Assembly: GCA_017934845.1 (NCBI GenBank)
Contig: JAGBIR010000017.1
Span: 1-7,479, forward strand
DNA: 7,479 bases
Direction: 5' to 3'
DNA from: Alistipes sp.
GTDB taxonomy: Bacteria > Bacteroidota > Bacteroidia > Bacteroidales > Rikenellaceae
The notes under the pieces were generated by a model. That model saw only the letters and a list, made by a program, of their open reading frames with translations, was not told the DNA's origin and made no database searches. The position numbers and the translations under genes are program-made. Positions 1 through 5,484 of this stretch are shown here, piece by piece (within the stretch, counting starts at the first letter, position 1; each line of letters starts with the position of its first letter).

Positions 1-5
1 ATCAC

Positions 6-13
6 TATCTTTG
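6..13 (+). promoter_or_regulatory. Probable Bacteroidota -7 promoter box for galE
   Basis: The octamer TATCTTTG matches the Bacteroidota sigma-ABfr -7 consensus TAnnTTTG exactly and lies 32 bases before the galE start codon. The -33 element would fall outside the window, so only half of the promoter can be judged. The same octamer recurs at 5374-5381 in front of the glycerate kinase, which supports reading it as a promoter element. Confidence 0.6.
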
Positions 14-45
14 TGGAGTTGGAATAATTTATAAACTACTATATT

Positions 46-1071
46 ATGAAAGAAATGGTATTGGTTTCAGGTGGTGCCGGTTATATCGGTTCGCACACCG
101 CTGTTGAGCTTATTAATGCCGGCTACGACGTGGTTGTTGCCGACAACCTCTCAAACTCGGATATGAGTGGTGTTGAGGGCGTGCGTAAAATTACAGGCGT
201 AGATGTTCCCTTCGTGAATGTTGACTGCTGCGACAAGGAGGCTTTCCGTAAGGTTTTCGAGCAGTATAACTTCAACTCTGTTATCCACTTTGCGGCATTT
301 AAGGCTGTAGGTGAGTCGGTGGCTGACCCTATGAAGTACTATCGCAACAATCTGGTATCGTTTATGAACGTATTGGATTTGATGCGTGAGTTCGGCCGCC
401 CCAATATCGTATTCTCTTCATCGGCTACCGTATATGGCGAGGCTGACCAGCTTCCCGTAACGGAGCTTACTCCCCGCAAGCCCGCTACATCGGCTTACGG
501 TAATACAAAGCAGATGTGCGAGGATATCTTGCGCGACACGGTAAATGCTTACGATGGCCTTAAGGGTATCTCGTTGCGTTATTTCAACCCCATCGGTGCT
601 CACCCATCAGCACTTATCGGCGAGCTTCCCCGTGGTGTTCCGCAGAACTTGGTTCCCTTCATCACACAGACCGCTGCCGGCATCCGCGAGTGTTTGAGCG
701 TCTTTGGTGACGACTACGACACTCCCGATGGCTCTTGCTTGCGCGACTATATCGACGTAGTGGATTTGGCAAAGGCTCACGTTGTGGCTATCACTCGTAT
801 GATCGAGGATAAGAACAAGACCAAGTACGAGATCTTCAACGTAGGTACAGGTAACGGCGTATCGGTATTGGAGTTGGTTAACAGCTTCGAGCGCGTTAAC
901 GAGCTTAAGCTCAACTATAAGATTGCACCTCGCCGTCCGGGTGATGTGGTAGCTATCTGGGCCGACACATCGTTGGCAAACGAGGAGTTGGGCTGGAAGG
1001 CAGAGCGTTCGTTGGACGACACGTTGCGTTCGGCGTGGGCTTGGGAGAAAAATGTGCGTGGCATAAAATAA
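46..1071 (+). CDS. galE: UDP-glucose 4-epimerase
   Basis: Cytoplasmic NAD-dependent epimerase that interconverts UDP-glucose and UDP-galactose (Leloir pathway and supply of galactose for surface glycans). The 341 residues match the usual family length of about 338-340. Visible features: an N-terminal Rossmann loop GGAGYIG (9-15), acidic D33 and N34 after the second strand, SSSATVYG (124-131) with the catalytic Ser, the SDR pair Y151xxxK155 in YGNTK, the substrate-loop motif YFNPIGAHPS (179-188), and RRPGD (296-300) towards the C-terminus. The residue that aligns with E. coli Tyr299 (human Cys307) is Ile304 in VAIWAD, which may affect acceptance of N-acetylated sugars. The ATG at 46 is chosen over the Met codon at 55 because it gives the full N-terminal strand. 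It probably heads a transcript that includes the downstream barrel gene, since no promoter box or terminator with a T-tract is seen between them. Confidence 0.95.
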   Translation: MKEMVLVSGGAGYIGSHTAVELINAGYDVVVADNLSNSDMSGVEGVRKITGVDVPFVNVDCCDKEAFRKVFEQYNFNSVIHFAAFKAVGESVADPMKYYRNNLVSFMNVLDLMREFGRPNIVFSSSATVYGEADQLPVTELTPRKPATSAYGNTKQMCEDILRDTVNAYDGLKGISLRYFNPIGAHPSALIGELPRGVPQNLVPFITQTAAGIRECLSVFGDDYDTPDGSCLRDYIDVVDLAKAHVVAITRMIEDKNKTKYEIFNVGTGNGVSVLELVNSFERVNELKLNYKIAPRRPGDVVAIWADTSLANEELGWKAERSLDDTLRSAWAWEKNVRGIK

Positions 1072-1166
1072 AAGCCCGCCCTCTCTCGTTATGAGTATTG
1101 ACTCGCCTCTCTGGTCGTACAGCAAAGTGGTGCGAGCGGGTGGTGTAGTAGAAAAATAGGTTACTG

Positions 1167-1871
1167 ATGAAAAAATTTTTAATGTTATTGGTGTTGCTTG
1201 CCCTCGGCTTCTCGACAGTCGAGGCGCAGCAACGCTATATTATCCCGAAGTATAAGAAGAAGAAGGAGGTCAAGGAGTACTCGTTGGTAAACGAGAAACG
1301 CCCCTTCGAGGTATATCTTGGCGGTACGGTTAACTTCTCACTCGGTGTGCAGAATCATATCAAGTTCAATGACCACGGCTACTCAACCAAGTACAATGGC
1401 GACGTTGACCTTATGGGCGGCAGCGTGTCGTTGGGTGCTGCCTACAAGCTGGGTAAGCACTTTTCGGTAGGTGCCGAGACGGGCGTGTTGTTCCACAATC
1501 CCGACAAGGTTGGTGGCAAGGGTAAGGAGAAGAAGATCTATCCCACGCTGCCATTCTCGGGTGTCTTCCGCTATTACTATGGCGAGCCGAAGGTAACACA
1601 CCCCTACCGTTTCTACAACTATGTGCAGGTGGGCCCGCAGTTCTTCTTTGACGATAAGTCGCGTACGGTAGGTATGCTGGCCGGAGCGGGTGGCGGTATG
1701 CGTCTGTTGATTGCCAATACGTTGCGAGTAGAGATGCAGGTGGGCTACCAGATGAATATGCGTCGTCCGGAGCCCTACTCGGGTGGTGCCTACGATGTGC
1801 CACTCGGTGGTGTCAACTTCAAGGAGTTTGCCCATATCGTGCAGTTCGGTATGAACATCTACTTCTTCTAA
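1167..1871 (+). CDS. Small outer-membrane beta-barrel protein, function unknown
   Basis: 234 residues. A signal peptide is evident: MKK, a leucine-rich core at 5-15, and a likely signal peptidase I cut after VEA (residue 20), leaving mature QQRY. Next comes an unusually basic stretch (KYKKKKEVK, 28-36). From about residue 47 to the end the protein alternates Gly/aromatic/hydrophobic residues in strand-like segments (roughly 47-61, 84-94, 97-109, 127-138, 149-161, 168-182, 185-198, 222-234), consistent with an eight-stranded barrel. The last residue is Phe in NIYFF, the typical C-terminal signal for outer-membrane insertion. It resembles the broad OmpA/OmpW-like 'outer membrane beta-barrel' proteins of Bacteroidales, but no specific function can be assigned. 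It lies 95 bases after galE on the same strand and ends 21 bases before a strong terminator. Confidence 0.8.
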   Translation: MKKFLMLLVLLALGFSTVEAQQRYIIPKYKKKKEVKEYSLVNEKRPFEVYLGGTVNFSLGVQNHIKFNDHGYSTKYNGDVDLMGGSVSLGAAYKLGKHFSVGAETGVLFHNPDKVGGKGKEKKIYPTLPFSGVFRYYYGEPKVTHPYRFYNYVQVGPQFFFDDKSRTVGMLAGAGGGMRLLIANTLRVEMQVGYQMNMRRPEPYSGGAYDVPLGGVNFKEFAHIVQFGMNIYFF

Positions 1872-1892
1872 GCATCGCGATAATAGACCAAC

Positions 1893-1934
1893 AAAAACGA
1901 GTATCAGCCGCGTGGGTTGATACTCGTTTTTTTT
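1893..1934. terminator. Bidirectional intrinsic terminator between convergent genes
   Basis: Perfect inverted repeat: the left arm 1893-1906 (AAAAACGAGTATCA) pairs with the right arm 1918-1931, around an 11-base loop. On the plus strand the stem runs into eight T residues (1927-1934). On the minus strand the A-run of the left arm supplies a T-tract. It serves the barrel-protein gene (stop at 1871) and the converging deaminase gene (stop at 1962). Confidence 0.9.
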
Positions 1935-1961
1935 GTGCAGCGCGGGGCTTGGCTGCAATAC

Positions 1962-2579
1962 CTAATACGCCACCTTATCCTCTTTGGTCTCCCATTTGCG
2001 GAATGTACCCAACGCTTCGTCGCGCAGGAAATGCTCGCAACGTATCGAGCGGCGGTTGTAGTCCAACGCCAGCTGGTCGTAGATGAACGAATCGTCGAAT
2101 TTTATCCTCTTGGCATCGGCCTTCGTGTTGCCATAGCATATACGCTCGACGCCCGCCCAGTAGAGCGCGCTGAGGCACATCGGGCAGGGCTCGCACGACG
2201 AGTAAACCGTGCAGCCATCCAACTTGAATGTCCCCAACTTCTGGCACGCCTCCCTGATGGCCGACACCTCGGCATGTGCCGTGGGGTCGTACATAGCGAC
2301 TACGCGGTTAGCTCCCGTAGCTATGACCTCACCTCCGCGCACTATAACCGCTCCGAAGGGTCCTCCGCCGCTATCGACATTTCGGTTGGCAATATCGATT
2401 GCCATACGCATAAATCGCGCATCGTCGGCCGAGAAAACCTTGCTCTCGGCAAGTGGCTTGGGGTGGGATTTGAATGCCTTGGCAATGCGGTATCCAACCC
2501 AAATAAGCGTGGCGACGATTAATATCCAAAATAGCGTTACGCCACAAATGATGATAATTTCTACCGTTTTCTCGCTCAT
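1962..2579 (-). CDS. guaD: Guanine deaminase (GuaD type) with N-terminal membrane anchor
   Basis: Predicted zinc hydrolase of the cytidine deaminase superfamily converting guanine to xanthine and ammonia. Zinc site: H102-A-E104 (HAEVSAI) with catalytic Glu104, and C132/C135 in SCEPCPMC (128-135). Compared with B. subtilis GuaD as I recall it, the core aligns without gaps at a constant offset of 49. The guanine-contacting residues F26, N42, A54, D114 and C-terminal Y156 are all kept here as F75, N91, A103, D163 and Y205, the very last residue. This favours guanine over tRNA adenosine (TadA) or cytosine as substrate. The odd part is residues 1-49: a hydrophobic helix (about 7-30) followed by a basic stretch (RIAKAFKSHPK), predicting an inner-membrane anchor with the enzyme facing the cytoplasm. 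The ATG at 2579 is kept because AAGAAG lies 3 bases before it and no later start preserves the whole core. The gene lies just beyond the terminator of the upstream synthetase gene. Confidence 0.88.
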   Translation of the reverse strand: MSEKTVEIIIICGVTLFWILIVATLIWVGYRIAKAFKSHPKPLAESKVFSADDARFMRMAIDIANRNVDSGGGPFGAVIVRGGEVIATGANRVVAMYDPTAHAEVSAIREACQKLGTFKLDGCTVYSSCEPCPMCLSALYWAGVERICYGNTKADAKRIKFDDSFIYDQLALDYNRRSIRCEHFLRDEALGTFRKWETKEDKVAY

Positions 2580-2589
2580 ATCTTCTTAA

Positions 2590-2644
2590 ATAATAAAATA
2601 AAAAGTGCCACAATCGAGTGAGTAACGCACCCCGATTGTAGCAC
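2590..2644 (-). terminator. Intrinsic terminator after the acyl-CoA synthetase gene
   Basis: Minus-strand reading: arms 2644-2633 (GTGCTACAATCG) and 2616-2605 (CGATTGTGGCAC) form a 12-bp stem with one G-U wobble, closing a 16-base loop. It is followed directly by a T-rich tail (TTTTTATTTTATTATTT). It begins 24 bases after the synthetase stop codon. Read on the plus strand, the same stem carries a C-A mismatch and has no T-tract, so it works leftward only. It sits immediately upstream of the deaminase start codon, leaving little room for a separate promoter. Confidence 0.85.
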
Positions 2645-2668
2645 TGTAATCTGTTCTTTATCTAAGCG

Positions 2669-4354
2669 TTACTTATCCTGATAGAGGAATCGCTTGATAC
2701 TGCGCTTCGGGGTCTTCTCAAACTCCGATGTCATCAACTCGTAACGAGCAATCTTCTCGTAAGCTGCCACCTGGGTGTTGAGCTGCTTGATGTTGTCGGC
2801 CATAATCTCCTCCAACGCATCCTTGTCGATACCCTCATTCTTCGCCTGGTCGTAGTCGGGCACGATAAGTGCGGTGAGTACGCCCTTGCGCTCAACGATA
2901 AGTGACTCCAGCACGAGCGACATATTGTTGAGCTTATCCTCAATCTCCTCAGGATAGATATTCTGACCCGTACCTGTAAGGATCATAGTCTTGCAACGGC
3001 CCTTGATGAAGATGTTACCCTTCTCGTCGATAATGCCCATATCGCCTGTATGCAACCAACCATCCTTCTCGAGAACGGCATTTGTAGCCTCTTCGTTCTT
3101 GTAGTAGCCCATCATCACGTTCTCGCCCTTAACCAGAATCTCGCCAGCGATGTTCTTCGGGTCGGCAGAGTCGATCTTTACCTCCATAATGCCCGGCAAC
3201 TCGCGTCCGCACGACGAACCTGCAAACTCGCAGGGAGGAGCAAAGCTGATAAGCGGAGCGCACTCGGTCATACCATAACCAATCGTGAGCGGGAAGCCAA
3301 TCTTACGCAGGAATGACTCGGTCTCCTGATTCATAGGTGCGCCACCGATGATAAAGATGCCTACCTCGCCACCAAACGAAGCCATCAACTTCGACTTGAT
3401 GATTGAGTAGAGAGCGGTATTTACAAAAGGAATCTTCATTGCGATGCTCATCGGGCCCTTCTCCAACATAGGCATAATCATCTTGCGATATACCTTCTCG
3501 AGAATCAGGGGCACGCTACATACGATTGTAGGCTTTACCTCCTGCATAGCGTCAATCAAAATCTTTGGCGACGGCATACGGCCCAGAAGTGTGATGTGAC
3601 CACCTACAACCAACTGCACCAAAAAGTCGAAGGCGCAGCCATAGGCGTGAGCCAAAGGCAGGAACGAGAGTGTACGACCACCCTTGTAGATGTAGTTCTT
3701 ACCCGTTTCGGGATTCTTCACATACTTACCAAAGACCATGTTACCCGTAAGGTTGTTTACCGACAACATTACGCCCTTCGACGAACCTGTCGTTCCCGAT
3801 GTGTAGTTCAAGAGAATCATATTCTCGTTGGGAACCTCCTTGAACTTGATATCCTCGACCTTGAAGCCTGCGGGGTACTTCTTCTTAAACTCTGCATCGA
3901 GGCTCGTTGCTATCTCGGCAGCCTTTTTACCCTCCTTCTCGTAAACCAATCTAAAGTCATCGACAAGGAATGCAGCCTCCAATTCGGGCATACGGTCGGT
4001 GTCGAGTGACTGCCAGTGTGCGCTACCGGCGAAGAGCAGGCGGCTCTCCGAGTGGGTTACGATATTCTCAACGTCGGCAGGGTTGAAGTCCTGCAAAATA
4101 GGTACAATAACCACACCATAGGTAATCGTAGCAATGTAAGTTACGCACCAGTTGATGTTGTTGCGGCCAATAAGTGCTACCTTATCGCCAGCCTTGATGC
4201 CATACTTCTCGAACAACAGATGTAGGCGAGCCATTCGCTCGGCCATCTCCAGATAGGTAATGGTCTCTTTGCTGAAATAGTCCGACAAGGCGGGGCTATC
4301 ATGAAACTCACGAAAGCTCTCCTCGTACATTCTGATTAGATTCTCCTGTAACAT
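2669..4354 (-). CDS. fadD: Long-chain fatty acid--CoA (or acyl-ACP) ligase, AMP-forming
   Basis: 561-residue member of the ANL adenylating superfamily. It activates a carboxylate, probably a long-chain fatty acid, with ATP to acyl-AMP and passes it to a thiol. Motifs in order: phosphate loop YTSGTTGSSK (184-193), the FLPLAHAYG segment (231-239), GGAPMNQE (337-344), YGMTECAP (360-367), HTGDMG (435-440) with the ribose-binding Asp438, hinge GRCKTMI (452-458), TGQNIYPEEIE (462-472), and the C-terminal catalytic-lysine region KTPKRSIKRF (547-556), where K550 or K554 would be the catalytic Lys. Length and motif order fit bacterial long-chain acyl-CoA synthetases. The acyl acceptor (CoA or ACP) cannot be read from the sequence, so the symbol is by family only. 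It starts 9 bases after the plsY stop, implying one transcript, and ends at an intrinsic terminator. In this context it may recycle or import fatty acids for lipid synthesis. Confidence 0.85.
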   Translation of the reverse strand: MLQENLIRMYEESFREFHDSPALSDYFSKETITYLEMAERMARLHLLFEKYGIKAGDKVALIGRNNINWCVTYIATITYGVVIVPILQDFNPADVENIVTHSESRLLFAGSAHWQSLDTDRMPELEAAFLVDDFRLVYEKEGKKAAEIATSLDAEFKKKYPAGFKVEDIKFKEVPNENMILLNYTSGTTGSSKGVMLSVNNLTGNMVFGKYVKNPETGKNYIYKGGRTLSFLPLAHAYGCAFDFLVQLVVGGHITLLGRMPSPKILIDAMQEVKPTIVCSVPLILEKVYRKMIMPMLEKGPMSIAMKIPFVNTALYSIIKSKLMASFGGEVGIFIIGGAPMNQETESFLRKIGFPLTIGYGMTECAPLISFAPPCEFAGSSCGRELPGIMEVKIDSADPKNIAGEILVKGENVMMGYYKNEEATNAVLEKDGWLHTGDMGIIDEKGNIFIKGRCKTMILTGTGQNIYPEEIEDKLNNMSLVLESLIVERKGVLTALIVPDYDQAKNEGIDKDALEEIMADNIKQLNTQVAAYEKIARYELMTSEFEKTPKRSIKRFLYQDK

Positions 4355-4363
4355 ATTATAATA

Positions 4364-5068
4364 TTATTCTTTTTTATTATTCGGTTTTTCGTCTTTGGGC
4401 TTTCCCCAAATGTAAATCTTCGACTCCGTTCCATCCTTTAGTCGCTGGATATTCTTACGGTGCGACCACAGTAGCAGTATTGCTACGGCAAACGAGAAGA
4501 GGATGAATGTAAACGAAATCTCATTGTCGCGCGACCACTCGCTTGTCGAATAGAGCAACACCAGCGCGGGGAAGCAGCAGCCGGCCGTCATCGAAGCCAG
4601 CGACACATAGTGCGTAAATAGGAATACCAACATCCACGCTGCGAAGCAGAGCATCACAATCTGGGGATAGATACCCGTAACGGCACCCACCAGCGTAGCC
4701 ACGCCCTTGCCGCCCTTGAAGTTGGCAAAGATGGGGAAGATGTGACCTATAACGGCTGCGAAAACGCCCAAAATCTTAAGATTGATCATCCACGCTGCGT
4801 TGATGTCGGGGTCGTAGCGCAGGATGCTGAATAGTGATACGGCAGCGAAGCCCTTGAAGAAATCCAGAATAAAGACAGGAATTGCTGCTCGCTTGCCCAA
4901 TACGCGCAACATATTTGTTGTGCCGGCATTCTTTGATCCATGCTCGCGGATGTCGATGCCATAATACTTTTTACCAATCCACACTGCACTGGGGATAGAT
5001 CCCAACACGTAGGCCAAAAGCAGCATCGTGATAGCGCAGTAGTATGTAATAAAACCCCAACTTGCCAT
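4364..5068 (-). CDS. plsY: Acyl-phosphate:glycerol-3-phosphate acyltransferase PlsY
   Basis: Integral inner-membrane enzyme that transfers an acyl group from acyl-phosphate to glycerol-3-phosphate, the first step of phospholipid synthesis. 234 residues, with about seven hydrophobic helices. The three PlsY signature regions are present: GSIPSAVWIG (23-32) leading to HGSKNAGTTN (43-52), then DFFKG (69-73); GHIFPIFANFKGGKG (108-122), the phosphate-binding loop; and HRKNIQRL with GTE (203-215). The C-terminus is a charged tail (PKDEKPNNKKE). The ATG at 5068 is preferred over a TTG at 5095 that would add nine polar residues before the first helix. First gene of a leftward pair with the acyl-CoA synthetase. 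A -7 box lies about 87 bases upstream at 5155-5162. The acyl-phosphate donor is normally made by PlsX, which is not in this window. Confidence 0.95.
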   Translation of the reverse strand: MASWGFITYYCAITMLLLAYVLGSIPSAVWIGKKYYGIDIREHGSKNAGTTNMLRVLGKRAAIPVFILDFFKGFAAVSLFSILRYDPDINAAWMINLKILGVFAAVIGHIFPIFANFKGGKGVATLVGAVTGIYPQIVMLCFAAWMLVFLFTHYVSLASMTAGCCFPALVLLYSTSEWSRDNEISFTFILFSFAVAILLLWSHRKNIQRLKDGTESKIYIWGKPKDEKPNNKKE

Positions 5069-5154
5069 AATTTCACTCTTGTTATGTACACACAAAACGA
5101 GAAAAACATCTCATTCTTTCGTCATACGAAAATCAATGTTTCCCCAAATTTTTA

Positions 5155-5162
5155 CAAATATA
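5155..5162 (-). promoter_or_regulatory. Probable -7 promoter box for plsY and synthetase operon
   Basis: On the minus strand this reads TATATTTG, an exact match to TAnnTTTG. A TGTG, three of four bases of the -33 element TTTG, lies 19 bases further upstream (5182-5185), close to the usual Bacteroidota spacing. Transcription would start about 80 bases before the plsY ATG. Confidence 0.6.
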
Positions 5163-5373
5163 GTGATTTTTTGCTCTTTAACACACTTTATTTTATAAAA
5201 AATAGCAAACTTTTACTCCGTAAATGTTCTATTTCGCCAACAAAATTCTCTCTTTTTCTCTTAACGGCAAAATATATGTGATTAAGACTCTCCAAAAGTT
5301 ATAAAGCCGCATACAAATGGGACAAAATAACCCATAATGTGGCGAAATGATAGGCCATTTGTCGAAATTATGG

Positions 5374-5381
5374 TATCTTTG
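5374..5381 (+). promoter_or_regulatory. Probable -7 promoter box for glycerate kinase
   Basis: TATCTTTG matches TAnnTTTG exactly and is identical to the box before galE. No TTTG is present at the expected spacing of about 19 bases; the nearest, at 5358-5361, is only 12 bases away. The promoter may therefore be weak or activator-dependent. It implies a leader of nearly 100 bases. Confidence 0.55.
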
Positions 5382-5389
5382 TAATGGAA

Positions 5390-5433
5390 GAGCCTCTGCG
5401 CGCCGGCGTTAATTGTCGGGCGTAAGAGGGCTC
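5390..5433 (+). promoter_or_regulatory. GC-rich hairpin in the glycerate kinase leader
   Basis: Imperfect stem at the very start of the predicted leader RNA. GAGCC (5390-5394) pairs with GGCTC (5429-5433), TCT (5395-5397) with AGA (5425-5427), CGC (5399-5401) with GCG (5420-5422) and CC (5403-5404) with GG (5418-5419), with single-base bulges between the blocks. No T-tract follows, so it is not an intrinsic terminator. It may stabilise the RNA or control translation. No known riboswitch consensus was recognised. Confidence 0.4.
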
Positions 5434-5438
5434 AAGAG

Positions 5439-5470
5439 AGGCAGAAAACAGGCTGAACATAGGCAGAAAA
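5439..5470 (+). repeat. Short direct repeat in the glycerate kinase leader
   Basis: The decamer AGGCAGAAAA occurs at 5439-5448 and again at 5461-5470, 22 bases apart start to start (about two turns of the helix). The second copy lies 14 bases before the start codon. It could be a protein- or RNA-binding repeat, or chance in purine-rich sequence. Confidence 0.4.
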
Positions 5471-5484
5471 ACCATCCACGAACT

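Larger units (their letters stand above)
5069..5484. other. AT-rich divergent intergenic region, plsY / glycerate kinase
   Basis: 416 bases with no convincing gene. The half next to plsY (about 5096-5300) is very AT-rich and carries the leftward promoter. The half next to the glycerate kinase holds two small inverted repeats (ATGGG 5317-5321 with CCCAT 5331-5335; AAATG 5345-5349 with CATTT 5356-5360) just ahead of the rightward -7 box at 5374. After that comes a leader with a GC-rich hairpin and a short direct repeat. The small inverted repeats sit where an operator would be expected, but five-base arms in AT-rich DNA could be chance. Confidence 0.7.

Noticed and set aside
607..1125. Minus-strand open frame opposite galE
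   Set aside because: Antisense shadow of a well-supported gene; no start context and no recognisable protein features.
1383..1958. Minus-strand open frame opposite the barrel-protein gene
   Set aside because: It would be read across the bidirectional terminator and is antisense to a gene with a convincing signal peptide and C-terminal Phe.
1917..2522. Open frame (201 codons) on the plus strand opposite the deaminase gene
   Set aside because: It begins inside the terminator stem and lies antisense to a clear deaminase; the translation has no motif or signal.
5069..5095. Upstream TTG start extending PlsY by nine residues
   Set aside because: PlsY normally begins just before its first membrane helix, which the ATG at 5068 provides.
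4940..5281. Plus-strand open frame spanning the plsY start and upstream region
   Set aside because: The first part is antisense to plsY and the second is AT-rich promoter DNA giving low-complexity Phe/Lys/Ser sequence.
5358..5361. TTTG as a -33 element for the glycerate kinase promoter
   Set aside because: The spacing to the -7 box is only 12 bases, far from the usual 19 or so, and the motif is common in AT-rich DNA.
5413..5484. Upstream TTG start extending the glycerate kinase by 24 residues
   Set aside because: The family starts at the ATG-encoded MKKITIAADSF, the extension is unlike any family N-terminus, and the TTG lies inside the leader hairpin.
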